A program made the position numbers and the translations under genes. From Pontixanthobacter aquaemixtae (lineage in GTDB: Bacteria; Pseudomonadota; Alphaproteobacteria; Sphingomonadales; Sphingomonadaceae), in NCBI RefSeq assembly GCF_009827395.1, contig NZ_WTYX01000002.1:868001-932000 (forward strand): 64,000 nt of DNA, read 5' to 3'. Position 1 is the first letter of the stretch; each line of letters starts with the position of its first letter. The notes beneath the pieces are model-generated. The model had not been told where the DNA came from, did no database searches, and saw only the letters and a list, made by a program, of their open reading frames with translations. Below, in pieces: positions 34,636-43,489 of the stretch.

Positions 34636-35829
34636 ATGAACACCGACTTCTACCGCATGAAACGACTGCCGCCTTACGTGATTGCAGAAGTGAATGCGAT
34701 GCGCGCGGCGGCGCGGAAGGAAGGGCGCGACATTATCGATCTGGGGATGGGTAACCCCGACCAACCGCCACCGCAGCATGTCATCGATAAATTGTGCGAA
34801 GTGGCGCAGAAATCCGACGCGCACGGCTATTCGCAGTCCAAGGGTATTCCCGGCCTGCGGAAAGCCAAGGCGAATTATTACGGGCGCCGTTTTGGTGTCG
34901 ATCTCGATCCTGAAACCGAAATCGTCGTGACGATGGGATCCAAGGAAGGGCTGGCCAGCCTTGCCAATGCGATCACCGCGCCCGGCGATGTCATATTGGC
35001 ACCGAATCCGTCCTATCCGATCCACACATTCGGATTCATTATCGCGGGGGCGACGATTCGCGCGGTTCCGACAACGCCGGATGAGGAATATTGGCGGGCG
35101 CTGGAGAATGCGATGGCATTCACCGTCCCTCGTCCCAGCGTGCTGGTGGTCAATTTCCCTTCCAACCCGACCGCAGAAGTGGTTGATCTGGCGTTTTACG
35201 AACGGCTGGTGGCATGGGCCAAAGAGAACGAGGTCTGGATCCTTTCCGATCTCGCCTATTCGGAACTCTATTATGACGGCAATCCGACGCCTTCGATTAT
35301 GCAAGTGCCGGGGGCCAAGGACGTGGCGGTTGAATTCACCTCTATGTCGAAAACCTACTCGATGGCCGGATGGCGGATGGGTTTTGCAGTCGGCAATAAG
35401 GAACTGATCGCCGCGATGACGCGGGTGAAATCCTATCTCGACTATGGGGCATTCACACCGATACAGGCAGCCGCCTGCGCGGCGCTCAATGGTCCGCAAG
35501 ATATCGTCGAAACCAATCGCGCTCTCTACCAGAAGCGCCGCGATGTCATGGTCGAATCATTTGCGCGCGCCGGTTGGGATATTCCGCCACCGCCTGCATC
35601 GATGTTCGCCTGGGCCCCTTTGCCGCCTGCTTTGAAAGACATGGGCAGCCTCGAATTTTCCAAACAACTGTTAACCCACGCAGAAGTCGCGGTCGCGCCG
35701 GGCGTTGGCTATGGTGAAATGGGCGAAGGATTTGTCCGGATCGCAATGGTGGAAAATGAACAACGGCTTCGCCAGGCGGCTCGCAATGTAAAGCGCTACC
35801 TTTCGTCTCTGGGCGCCTCGGGCGAATAG
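34636..35829 (+). CDS. PLP-dependent aminotransferase, alanine transaminase (AlaC/AlaA) type
   Basis: 397 residues from the ATG at 34636, shortly after AGGATCG. Fold-type I class I/II aminotransferase: IDLGMGNPD near 34-42, NPSYPIH near 124-130, NFPSNPTA near 173-180, PLP Lys239 in SMSKTYSMAGWRMGF, and a C-terminal arginine region FVRIAMVENEQRL. It is closest in motif style to bacterial AlaC and LL-diaminopimelate aminotransferase-like enzymes that interconvert alanine and pyruvate. A monocistronic unit; 96 nt separate it from the next gene. Confidence 0.85.
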   Translation: MNTDFYRMKRLPPYVIAEVNAMRAAARKEGRDIIDLGMGNPDQPPPQHVIDKLCEVAQKSDAHGYSQSKGIPGLRKAKANYYGRRFGVDLDPETEIVVTMGSKEGLASLANAITAPGDVILAPNPSYPIHTFGFIIAGATIRAVPTTPDEEYWRALENAMAFTVPRPSVLVVNFPSNPTAEVVDLAFYERLVAWAKENEVWILSDLAYSELYYDGNPTPSIMQVPGAKDVAVEFTSMSKTYSMAGWRMGFAVGNKELIAAMTRVKSYLDYGAFTPIQAAACAALNGPQDIVETNRALYQKRRDVMVESFARAGWDIPPPPASMFAWAPLPPALKDMGSLEFSKQLLTHAEVAVAPGVGYGEMGEGFVRIAMVENEQRLRQAARNVKRYLSSLGASGE

Positions 35830-35925
35830 GTAAAAGCAGCCAGTCTGGACCTAACTATGCTTCGATTCGTTGCGTCTCGCCAAACAATGATTTATTAAGG
35901 CCTCGATGAGGGACATGATCCACCC

Positions 35926-36495
35926 ATGACTGTTGCGACCGCGCCTTCGATAACTGACCGCCAGCGAGACGTGCTGGAGCGGATCGATCGGCGCGTTCCG
36001 ATCAAAGTTATCGCTGCCGAAATGGGGGTATCCGATGCGCGGATCAATCAACATATCCGCGCGCTGAAGGACAAGTTCGAAGTCGAAAGCATGGGGGAAC
36101 TGGTCGAGCTTTATCGCGCGACCCCGGACTATGAGAACACCCGGAGTTCATCGACTGAAGAGCCCTATAGAAATTCTCTATACAGAAATTCTCAGCTGCC
36201 CGATCAGCCGGATTTCCCCGATCAACGGGATCGGGTCGACCCTGGTGAGATCATTCTTTCCGATTCGCATCACGTCCTCATCGATGCGCCTTGGCGAGAA
36301 CCCCGGGAACCAGTGGTCGTCCCATCCAAACTCGATGGCGACAATGCTGTCTTGTACAGGCTTGCCGCAATGGTCGGAATAGCTTTCGGCGTGATCGCTA
36401 TGGTTGTTCTGGTTGTTACGGCCTCTTTGAGTTTGAGTGCGGCCATCGAAGGCAAAGCCGAGGTCCGCGTAGACGAAACCGGACGGTCCTATTGA
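35926..36495 (+). CDS. LuxR-type HTH regulator with C-terminal membrane anchor
   Basis: 189 residues. The N-terminal helix-turn-helix (about 8-66: TDRQRDVLERIDRRVPIKVI then AAEMGVSDARINQHIRALK) resembles the LuxR/NarL DNA-binding domain. A proline/aspartate-rich linker follows (about 70-140), then one membrane helix (about 145-172: VGIAFGVIAMVVLVVTASLS). There is no receiver or ligand domain. The design implies a DNA-binding protein tethered to the inner membrane. It starts a tight operon with the small protein at 36527, a membrane protein and a RadC-like protein. Confidence 0.7.
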   Translation: MTVATAPSITDRQRDVLERIDRRVPIKVIAAEMGVSDARINQHIRALKDKFEVESMGELVELYRATPDYENTRSSSTEEPYRNSLYRNSQLPDQPDFPDQRDRVDPGEIILSDSHHVLIDAPWREPREPVVVPSKLDGDNAVLYRLAAMVGIAFGVIAMVVLVVTASLSLSAAIEGKAEVRVDETGRSY

Positions 36496-36526
36496 TTTGA
36501 GGCCCGTCAAAGCAAGGGCACAAATT

Positions 36527-36862
36527 ATGACCAACACAATCCAGAGCGATGCTCAAAATATCCGCAAACTGATCCGCGAGGCCGAAGGCCTGTCAGATGA
36601 ATTGCTTGTCGCTTGTGCAAAGCTGAAACAGGCAATGCTTGTTGCGCGTCAAAACCCTTCGGTCCAGTTGTCGACCGGGCAGAAGGCCCTGATGCGGCTT
36701 GTCGAAGCCGAAAGCCAGGCTATTGGTGTTTCCAGCAATCTGTTCCGTGTCCATGGCGAACTCAATCGCGTTGGACGTGAAACAGCCGGCTTCGAAGATG
36801 GTCACGTGACGCCGCTCGAAGGGCATCTTGTCGCTGATCCGGCGGAGTCTGTCGCCGCCTAG
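36527..36862 (+). CDS. Small conserved-looking protein of unknown function
   Basis: 111 residues, soluble, mostly helical (ARLKQAMLVARQN-like helices; QKALMRLVEAESQAIGVSS). It has no signal peptide or known motif that I recognise. It follows the HTH regulator by 31 nt and its TAG stop immediately precedes the AGGAGG ribosome site of the next gene, which lies in the same reading frame. I cannot assign a function. Confidence 0.6.
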   Translation: MTNTIQSDAQNIRKLIREAEGLSDELLVACAKLKQAMLVARQNPSVQLSTGQKALMRLVEAESQAIGVSSNLFRVHGELNRVGRETAGFEDGHVTPLEGHLVADPAESVAA

Positions 36863-36871
36863 GAGGAACCT

Positions 36872-37378
36872 CTGCAGATATTCGAGCTTTTCTGGACGAA
36901 CAGGCTTGAAGTCCAATACGCCCTCGTAGCACTTCTCTTTCTCGCGGCCCTTGCCAAAGGTGCGGGGCCCGAGAAAGCCTGTGCCACGACATTCGTGATG
37001 ATGATCGTCGTTGATCGGGCGTATCACTGGATCATCGATGCAGGCGGATTGATAGACCAAACAGATCCCGTCCATTTTGCGATCGACATATTTGCACTGT
37101 TTTCACTGGGAATCATCGCACTGCGAGCCAATCGGAACTACCCCTTATGGCTAACCGGATTTCAGATTGTTGCGACCGTTGCGCATCTGGCGAAGGCATT
37201 GATGCAGCAGATTTCGCCGACTGCCTATGCGGTCATGTACATTGCTCCGTCCTATTTTCTGATCATCATTCTGGGGTTGGGGATCTGGTTCCATCACAGG
37301 CGAGTGAAACGCTTCGGCATGTACAGGTCCTGGAGGGACAGGCCCCTGACAGCGGCGCAGCGCAGGTCGCCCAGCTAG
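36872..37378 (+). CDS. Membrane protein of unknown function, apparent CTG start
   Basis: About 168 residues with four to five hydrophobic segments (VQYALVALLFLAALAKG, TTFVMMMIVVDRAYHWII, FAIDIFALFSLGIIALRA, WLTGFQIVATVAHLAKAL, PSYFLIIILGLGIWFHH). The frame opens after the TAG at 36860 and no ATG, GTG or TTG occurs before the GTG at 36992, which would delete the first helix. A perfect AGGAGG (36861-36866) sits five bases before CTG at 36872, so initiation at CTG is the best reading. The role is unknown. It ends 77 nt before the RadC-like ATG. Confidence 0.6.
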   Translation: MQIFELFWTNRLEVQYALVALLFLAALAKGAGPEKACATTFVMMIVVDRAYHWIIDAGGLIDQTDPVHFAIDIFALFSLGIIALRANRNYPLWLTGFQIVATVAHLAKALMQQISPTAYAVMYIAPSYFLIIILGLGIWFHHRRVKRFGMYRSWRDRPLTAAQRRSPS

Positions 37379-37455
37379 CGGGGCAGCTATGCGCGCGATT
37401 CTTCGCGGGACGGGCTTTCCCGGCAAACGCCAAACGTCTTGGCCGCCGAAGGTCG

Positions 37456-37830
37456 ATGGTTGATCCGCGCGACATGACATTCTTGACCTATCTGCGCGAG
37501 CGGCTGTGCCGCGGTGCGAAAGAACATCTGCTGGTAATTTTCTGCGACCGGCAAGGCCGCTATCTCGAAGATGCGGAAATGGGTTGGGGAACTTCGCACT
37601 CGATCCATCTGAACATAGCGCAATTGTTTCGCAGGGCGCTGTCAATCGATGCCGCTTCGATGGTTTTGGCGCATAATCACCCCTCGGGCAGCTGCCATCC
37701 CAGTGAGGACGACATAGAGGCCACACGCAAGCTGGTGAGCGCCGGAAGCTTGCTGGGGTTCGAGATCAAAGATCATATTATTGTCACGCAGAAAATGGCG
37801 TACAGCATGCGCGCCGGCGGGCAGTTGTAA
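37456..37830 (+). CDS. RadC-like JAB/MPN domain protein
   Basis: 124 residues from the ATG at 37456 (GAAGG upstream). The JAMM metal motif is complete: MVLAHNHPSGSCHPSEDD supplies HxH, S and D, with an upstream glutamate in DAEMGWG. This is the C-terminal catalytic-like domain of the RadC/YeeS family, once thought to act in DNA repair but of uncertain function. Open frame continues upstream to 37147, and the residues before the ATG look partly RadC-like, so the true start may lie further 5' at a non-standard codon. No helix-hairpin-helix part is seen. It is the last gene of the operon from 35926. Confidence 0.75.
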   Translation: MVDPRDMTFLTYLRERLCRGAKEHLLVIFCDRQGRYLEDAEMGWGTSHSIHLNIAQLFRRALSIDAASMVLAHNHPSGSCHPSEDDIEATRKLVSAGSLLGFEIKDHIIVTQKMAYSMRAGGQL

Positions 37831-38040
37831 CCGCATTGAGACACATGTGGCACAGCAACCTGTTTGCTGGCCCATAAATGCCAAGAAGAGCCTCGCGCAT
37901 TTTACCCCAAGCAGGCATCCTCATCGTCAAAACAGGCCAAGCACGCAGCCACGAAAACATCCTCGCTCTGGACAGATTTCCGCGCATCGGTAACGAAGGC
38001 AGCGAACTAGCCATGTTTGTGGCGATTTTGGGTGAGGAAT

Positions 38041-38847
38041 ATGCAACTTCAGGAAAACGACCGCATCTCGATCGAATTGGGAGATGATGGTGTTGCGCAG
38101 GTCAGGCTCACGCGGCCTGACAAAATGAATGCGCTTGACCCGCAGATGTTCGAACGGATCATCGAAGCCGGGCACGCCTTGCACGAAATGAAAGGTCTGC
38201 GCGCGGTTGTCCTGTCGGGTGAAGGCAAGAGCTTCTGCGCGGGATTGGATACGTCTTCGTTTGGCGCGGAACCTTCGCCTGATGCCCCGCCCCTGACCGA
38301 GCGTACTTACGGGAATTCCAACAAGTTCCAGCAAGTCGCGATGCAGTGGCGCAAATTGCAAGTTCCGGTAATCGCGGCGGTGCATGGTGTATGTTTTGGC
38401 GGCGGGCTACAGATCGCGAGCGGCGCGGACATTCGCGTCGTCACGCCCGATGCGCGGTTGGCGATCATGGAAATGAAATGGGGGCTGGTCCCGGATATGG
38501 CAGGCTTCTTCCTGTGGCGCGGGCTGGTGCGCGACGACGTCTTGCGCGAACTCACCTATACCAACCGGCAATTTACCGGCGAAGAAGCCAGGGAATACGG
38601 ATTGGCGACCTTTGTCGATACAGACCCTGTTGCCCGGGCCACCGCAATCGCCAGCGAAATTGCCAATCGCAATCCGCACGCGATCCAGGGCGCAAAGCGT
38701 CTTGCGAATGCCATGGTGGAACTGGAAGGTGATGCGATTTTGATGGAAGAAAGCATCGAGCAAGCCGCGGTTATGCGGACAAAGAACCAGATCGAAGCGG
38801 TTATGGCCGGAATGGCCAAACGCGCGCCGGCATTTGACGATGTCTAG
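38041..38847 (+). CDS. Enoyl-CoA hydratase/isomerase (crotonase) family protein
   Basis: 268 residues from the ATG at 38041 (GGTGAGGAAT before it). Crotonase-fold hallmarks: VRLTRPDKMNALD, LSGEGKSFCAGLD near 57-69 forming the first oxyanion loop, and HGVCFGGGLQIASGADIRV near 108-126 for the second. E in MEMKWGLVPDM aligns with the catalytic region. The HCFGGG-type loop is typical of enoyl-CoA hydratases used in fatty-acid or aromatic-acid degradation; the exact substrate is unknown. It converges with the thioesterase gene with a 3-nt gap. Confidence 0.85.
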   Translation: MQLQENDRISIELGDDGVAQVRLTRPDKMNALDPQMFERIIEAGHALHEMKGLRAVVLSGEGKSFCAGLDTSSFGAEPSPDAPPLTERTYGNSNKFQQVAMQWRKLQVPVIAAVHGVCFGGGLQIASGADIRVVTPDARLAIMEMKWGLVPDMAGFFLWRGLVRDDVLRELTYTNRQFTGEEAREYGLATFVDTDPVARATAIASEIANRNPHAIQGAKRLANAMVELEGDAILMEESIEQAAVMRTKNQIEAVMAGMAKRAPAFDDV

Positions 38848-38850
38848 GCG

Positions 38851-39630
38851 CTAACCGAAGATCGCAACCGCCTGAATGCCCGATAGCATCTGTTTGCCGT
38901 CGGCATTCCAGAGCCTGAGCCGCTCGCTCGAATATCCCTGATCAGCATGATCGCTGGCGGTTTCCACGAGCCACCAGCCATCGCGTGTGACCGGCTCCGT
39001 ATCGAGCACGTTGAATGACCAATTGATCGAACTGAGTGGCCCGCGGCGTTGCATGACCCGCATTGCCGACGGGGGAAGCGTGTCGCCCATCAGAACCAGT
39101 TCGGAGATCGGATCCGTATTTGAGGGTTCTTTCAGGCGTACCCACCTGCGAATGACAGGCTTTCCCGCATCCTGTCGGTCTGCGGTGTAGTGAACGTCGA
39201 AATTGTTGCTGACGAATGAAGGCGGGTGGCGCGAATCTACCGCGGGGGACGCGCCGGGCAGGCCTGGGCCCTCTCCGATTGGGGCTGAGGGATAGACCGC
39301 ATTGGGGTCACGGCTCGTGCCGAACACCCAGACCGCGGTGAGCGCAATTTTGCCATCCGAAATGACTTCGCTCCGCAATTGCGTGACATTGCGCCCCTGG
39401 CGAACAATTTCGCTTCGCAGCTCAAAATCGGCACCAACAGGGGCTACAAACCCGATTTGGGCCGCACGCAATGGCGGAAGATCGGTAAATTTGCGGATCG
39501 CATGGGTGTAAGCCAACAGCGCCGACGCGCCGCCGTATAGGGTACGCCCCTGCATCCAGTTTTCCGCATTGAGCAGGGTCACTGCACCATCGCTGTTACC
39601 AATCGGGTCAATCAAATCTGCTACGCTCAT
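38851..39630 (-). CDS. Acyl-CoA thioesterase-like protein (double hotdog)
   Basis: 259 residues with two hotdog-like halves: an N-terminal WMQGRTLYGGASALLAYTHA helix and a C-terminal half with INWSFNVLDTEPVTRDGWWL, as in TesB-like thioesterase superfamily members. Such proteins cleave acyl-CoA to fatty acid and CoA. No strict catalytic triad can be assigned by eye. The neighbouring convergent crotonase supports a role in acyl-CoA turnover. Confidence 0.7.
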   Translation of the reverse strand: MSVADLIDPIGNSDGAVTLLNAENWMQGRTLYGGASALLAYTHAIRKFTDLPPLRAAQIGFVAPVGADFELRSEIVRQGRNVTQLRSEVISDGKIALTAVWVFGTSRDPNAVYPSAPIGEGPGLPGASPAVDSRHPPSFVSNNFDVHYTADRQDAGKPVIRRWVRLKEPSNTDPISELVLMGDTLPPSAMRVMQRRGPLSSINWSFNVLDTEPVTRDGWWLVETASDHADQGYSSERLRLWNADGKQMLSGIQAVAIFG

Positions 39631-39743
39631 GGTTCGGTTTCATAGCGAAACTATTGGCCGTGGCCAGCCCAAAGCGCGCAAAGGCGAAAGCAGGATTGCG
39701 TTGGCGAATTTTTGCCGCTAGTTGCGCGTCTCCGCATGGATGA

Positions 39744-39817
39744 GGCCCGATGGCGGAGTGGTGACGCAGCGGTTTGCAAAACCGTGCACGCCGGTTCGAT
39801 TCCGGCTCGGGCCTCCA
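39744..39817 (+). tRNA. tRNA-Cys (anticodon GCA)
   Basis: 74-nt cloverleaf. The acceptor GGCCCGA (39744-39750) pairs with TCGGGCC, with discriminator T (typical of Cys) and encoded CCA. The anticodon loop TTGCAAA gives GCA. The T loop is GGTTCGATTCC. Confidence 0.95.
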
Positions 39818-39868
39818 ACTTTTCGCGGGTCAGGTTTGTCAGGAAAATCGCCTGCACCTGCCCGCAAC

Positions 39869-39944
39869 GCCGCTTTAGCTCAGGTGGTAGAGCACATCAT
39901 TCGTAATGATGGGGTCACTGGTTCGAGTCCAGTAAGCGGCACCA
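39869..39944 (+). tRNA. tRNA-Thr (anticodon CGT)
   Basis: 76-nt cloverleaf. The acceptor GCCGCTT (39869-39875) pairs with AAGCGGC, with discriminator A and encoded CCA. The anticodon loop TTCGTAA gives CGT. The D arm contains AGCTCAGGTGGTAGAGC and the T arm GGTTCGAGTCC. It lies 51 nt after tRNA-Cys. Confidence 0.95.
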
Positions 39945-39961
39945 TTAGCCCTCAACTCGGT

Positions 39962-40843
39962 TCACACCTTTGGTGGGCGTAAGATCAAAACTGGCGTGTT
40001 GCGGCGGTATTGCTGATAGGCGGGATCATCGCCCCATTTCTTGTCAGCCGCCTTGTCGAGCATCGCGATACCGCTGACTTTGGTTAGCAGAAATGTCACG
40101 AAAACCGGTGAAATCACCACCAGCCATCCTGCGCCGGATAGCAGGGGGACGGCGATTATCAGGATGCCGGTCCACAGCATGATCTCCCCAAAGTAGTTCG
40201 GGTGCTGCGACCATGCCCAAAGCCCTGACTGAATGAACTTGCCCTTGTTCGCATCATCCTTCTTGAAGGCGCGTTTCTGGCGGTCGGCAACCACTTCGAT
40301 GGCAAAGCCGGCCACCCAGACAATTGCGCCGAGCCAGAAGAACACGCCGAGTGGGGCAGGGGAATCGGCGGCAATAATTGCAATCGCAGCGGCTGCGGTG
40401 AAGAGCCCCCAGCAGGCCTGCAGCGTCCACGCCACCAGGAATCGCGCGGGATTGATTTTGATTTTGTCGAAACGGCCATCATGCCCGTCTTCGCTGATCC
40501 GCTTGAACAGGAAACTGCCCAGCCGGATGCTCCAGACCGCGACCATTGCGGCGACCACAATTGCCCGCATATCGAGCGGCGCGGCAAGGACGCAGGCAAC
40601 GGTAATGATCGTAAGATAGGTGATCGAGCCGACGAGGTCATAATATTTCTCGGTCTGCGCGATCGCGGCCGGAATAAAGGCAATCCAGTTCACTCCGAAG
40701 GACACAAGTGCGCAAACAAAAAACACCGAATAGCCGTTCCATTGCTGCGTATTTGCACCGGCAAACCATGCGAAGGCCAAGGCGGCAATTGTGGCGATTG
40801 CAACAACCATCAGGCTGCGCGCTGAATGTTTCGTTTCGGCCAT
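39962..40843 (-). CDS. DUF1295 / steroid 5-alpha-reductase-like membrane protein
   Basis: 293 residues, six to eight membrane helices. The C-terminal signature is SGLWAWSQHPNYFGEIMLW, a loop with HPNY that binds NADPH in the steroid 5-alpha-reductase/DUF1295 and isoprenylcysteine methyltransferase-like superfamily. VLILRPPKV ends the protein. The bacterial members have no settled substrate. It is transcribed on its own toward the tRNA genes. Confidence 0.85.
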   Translation of the reverse strand: MAETKHSARSLMVVAIATIAALAFAWFAGANTQQWNGYSVFFVCALVSFGVNWIAFIPAAIAQTEKYYDLVGSITYLTIITVACVLAAPLDMRAIVVAAMVAVWSIRLGSFLFKRISEDGHDGRFDKIKINPARFLVAWTLQACWGLFTAAAAIAIIAADSPAPLGVFFWLGAIVWVAGFAIEVVADRQKRAFKKDDANKGKFIQSGLWAWSQHPNYFGEIMLWTGILIIAVPLLSGAGWLVVISPVFVTFLLTKVSGIAMLDKAADKKWGDDPAYQQYRRNTPVLILRPPKV

Positions 40844-41081
40844 GCTCAGTTCCCTGTATCAAAGCTGCAATTGGTCGTGCCCCGGCCAATTGTGTTCCAG
40901 TCAAACACTGCTCTGTCAAATGTAAGCCGATCAATCGAGGAATGGTTCCCGCGCGGGTGAATGGCCTGCAATTCCCGATTTGACGGTTCTTGACGTTCTT
41001 GGCTGTGGCCAAGGAATTCTCGGCGCGTCACAAGGCTTTCCTGCTATCCGCCGCGCCGATCAATATGGTAGCGACGCCCAC

Positions 41082-42332
41082 ATGAATGCTGCCATCGCCA
41101 CGATTTCTGAACTGGGAAAGCGCGCCAAAGTTGCTTCGCGGCATATGGCTTGCGCAACGACGGAGGCCAAGAACGCTGCCTTGACCGGAGCGGCAAATGC
41201 GCTTCGCCAAGCTACGCCGCGTCTGATCGAAGCCAATCGTGCTGATGTTGCAACCGTTGCAGACACCCGCCCCGCATCTTTCATCGACAGGCTGATGTTG
41301 GATGAGCAGCGGATCGAAGCGATGGCTGCGGCGCTTGAGGATATTGCCGGTCTGGCCGATCCGGTCGGGCGTAAACTTGCCGAAGTCGACCGGCCAAACG
41401 GGCTCAGGATCGAGCGTGTTGCAGTGCCAATCGGTGTGATCGGAATGATCTATGAATCACGCCCGAATGTCGGTGCAGATGCGAGCGCGCTTTGTCTAAA
41501 ATCGGGCAATGCGATTATATTGCGTGGCGGATCGGAAAGCCGAAATTCCACACGCGAAATAGTTGCCTGCATGCGGGAAGGGCTGCGCAGCGCCGCATTG
41601 CCCGAGGATGCCGTGCAGGCGGTGGAAACCACCGATCGAGCTGCGGTGACAGAGTTGCTTCATGCGGTGGACTATATCGATCTGGTCATCCCCCGCGGCG
41701 GGCGCGGACTGGTGGAATTGGTGCGCGATCAGGCGAAAGTGCCGACTTTGCTCCATCTCGACGGGAACTGTCACAGCTATGTTCATGGCGATGCAGATTT
41801 GGACAAAGCCGCCTCGATCATTCGCAACGCGAAAATGCGCCGCACGGGTATTTGTGGCGCGACCGAAAGCATCGTGATTGATCGCGGCGTGGCCGGCCGG
41901 CTGGTGCCCATGTTGGCGGACGCGATGCCCGATTGCGAATTGCGCGGCGATGCCGAGGTGGTAGCGATCGACAAGCGGATCGCCCCTGCCACTGCGGATG
42001 ATTTTGGCACCGAATATCTGGAAGCGATTGCTTCGATCAAAATCGTTGATGGCTTGGAAGAGGCGATCTCTTTCATCGGCACACATTCGTCCAACCATAC
42101 CGACGCGATTATCACCGAGAACCAAGACGCCGCGAACCGCTTTATGGCCGCGGTTGATAGCGCGATTGTGATGCACAATGCTTCCACCCAATTTGCCGAT
42201 GGCGGCGAGTTCGGGATGGGGGCAGAAATCGGTATTGCTACGGGCAAAATGCATGCGCGCGGCCCGGTTGGTTTGGAACAACTCACCAGCTTCAAATATC
42301 TGGTTCATGGGACCGGGCAAACGCGCCCATAA
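41082..42332 (+). CDS. proA: Glutamate-5-semialdehyde dehydrogenase (gamma-glutamyl phosphate reductase)
   Basis: 416 residues from the ATG at 41082. Aldehyde dehydrogenase-like fold: [18 protein letters not shown] (about 113-130), [11 protein letters not shown] (about 146-156), catalytic Cys258 in [13 protein letters not shown], and [20 protein letters not shown] (in two parts) near the end. It reduces glutamyl-5-phosphate to the semialdehyde in proline synthesis. proB is not adjacent. The 238-nt gap upstream (40844-41081) shows no gene I can support. Confidence 0.95.
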   Translation: MNAAIATISELGKRAKVASRHMACATTEAKNAALTGAANALRQATPRLIEANRADVATVADTRPASFIDRLMLDEQRIEAMAAALEDIAGLADPVGRKLAEVDRPNGLRIERVAVPIGVIGMIYESRPNVGADASALCLKSGNAIILRGGSESRNSTREIVACMREGLRSAALPEDAVQAVETTDRAAVTELLHAVDYIDLVIPRGGRGLVELVRDQAKVPTLLHLDGNCHSYVHGDADLDKAASIIRNAKMRRTGICGATESIVIDRGVAGRLVPMLADAMPDCELRGDAEVVAIDKRIAPATADDFGTEYLEAIASIKIVDGLEEAISFIGTHSSNHTDAIITENQDAANRFMAAVDSAIVMHNASTQFADGGEFGMGAEIGIATGKMHARGPVGLEQLTSFKYLVHGTGQTRP

Positions 42333-42364
42333 AGCGGCCGGACCCAAAAAAAGGCACTCATCCT

Positions 42365-43390
42365 TTAGTCGGTGTCGAGTACGCTCACTTTGGGATCGGT
42401 TTTGGGCATCGAGAACATGCCGGTTACCGGATGCGGGACATAAGGTGCCTCGAGCGACTTGATCTCTTCTTTTGACAGCTCGACATCGAGCGCCGCGACC
42501 GCATCTTCGATATGTTTTGGTTTGGTCGCGCCGATGATCGGCGAGGTCACTTCGCGCTTGTGCAGCACCCATGCCAGCGCGATTTGCGCCATTGGCAAGC
42601 CGCGTTTTTCGGCCAGAGCCGCGACCGCATCGACCACCGCATGATCGCTTGCATCCGCATTGCCATAAAGCGCTTTGCCGACCAGATCGGTTTCGGACCG
42701 GTTGGTTTCGATATCCCACGGCCGGGTCAATTTGCCGCGCGCCATCGGGCTCCAAGGCATCACCGCCACGCCCTGATCGGCGCATAGTGGCAACATCTCG
42801 CGCTCTTCTTCACGGTAGAGAAGATTGAGGTAATTCTGCATCGAGATGAAACGTTTGAGCCCCTTCGTCTCGCTGATATGCAGCATTTTCATAAATTGCC
42901 ACGCATACATCGATGAGGCGCCAATATAGCGGACTTTGCCCGACCGGACGATGCCATCGAGCGCTTCGAGAATTTCCTCCATCGGCGTTTCCAGATCGAG
43001 GCGGTGGATCTGGTAGAGATCGATGTAATCTGTCCCGAGCCTGCGCAGGCTGTCATCCACGGCATGCATCAGCGCTTTGGCGGAGAGACCGCCTGTGTTG
43101 GGTGCGCGCCGCCACGGGAAGAACGCTTTGGTCGCGATTACTATTTCGTCGCGCCGCGCCATTTGCTTGAGCAGCCGGCCGGTGATTTCTTCCGACGTTC
43201 CGCCCGAATAGGAATTGGCGATGTCAAAAAAGTTGATCCCCGCTTCCAATGCCTCGCGGATCAGCGGGCGCGAGGCGTCTTCATCCAGCGTCCAGTCATG
43301 GCCTTCGGCGGCGGCATCGCCGAAGCTCATGCAGCCCAGGCATAGGCGCGAGACGGTGAGGCCGGTATTGCCGAATTTGGTGTATTTCAT
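42365..43390 (-). CDS. Aldo/keto reductase
   Basis: 341 residues from the ATG at 43390 (MKYTKFGNTGLTVSRLCLG); the longer open frame upstream is a shadow of the ArsR gene. The catalytic tetrad is visible in FFDIANSYSGG (D, Y), IVIATKAFF (K) and YQIHRLD (H). The C-terminal SPIIGATKPKHIEDAV is the NADPH-binding region. It is of the AKR11/YajO-like group that reduces aldehydes and ketones with NADPH. It diverges from the ArsR-type regulator across 99 nt. Confidence 0.88.
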   Translation of the reverse strand: MKYTKFGNTGLTVSRLCLGCMSFGDAAAEGHDWTLDEDASRPLIREALEAGINFFDIANSYSGGTSEEITGRLLKQMARRDEIVIATKAFFPWRRAPNTGGLSAKALMHAVDDSLRRLGTDYIDLYQIHRLDLETPMEEILEALDGIVRSGKVRYIGASSMYAWQFMKMLHISETKGLKRFISMQNYLNLLYREEEREMLPLCADQGVAVMPWSPMARGKLTRPWDIETNRSETDLVGKALYGNADASDHAVVDAVAALAEKRGLPMAQIALAWVLHKREVTSPIIGATKPKHIEDAVAALDVELSKEEIKSLEAPYVPHPVTGMFSMPKTDPKVSVLDTD

Positions 43391-43469
43391 GAGAGACTTT
43401 CGCGGGAGTAAGTTGATCAAACACATCTTATGGGGCGCGCGCAATGTAGGAAAGTTTTTCTGCGCTTGC

Positions 43470-43485
43470 AGATATAACAATATCT
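43470..43485. promoter_or_regulatory. Palindromic operator-like site before the ArsR/methyltransferase gene
   Basis: AGATAT-AACA-ATATCT is a perfect 6+6 inverted repeat ending 4 nt before the first ATG of the regulator. AT-rich palindromes of this kind are typical ArsR-family operators, so autoregulation, possibly extending to metF-metH, is inferred. Confidence 0.55.
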
Positions 43486-43489
43486 TTAT

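Noticed and set aside
36860-36862. Programmed readthrough of TAG (selenocysteine or pyrrolysine-like) joining two proteins
   Set aside because: An exact AGGAGG directly after the stop argues for new initiation; no readthrough structure is apparent.
37831-38040. Small gene between the RadC-like gene and the crotonase gene
   Set aside because: Short frames lack ribosome sites and sensible composition; I see nothing functional in this gap.
40844-41081. N-terminal extension of proA to 40980 or a small gene in this gap
   Set aside because: The extra residues do not resemble ProA, and no other reading frame here has coding features.
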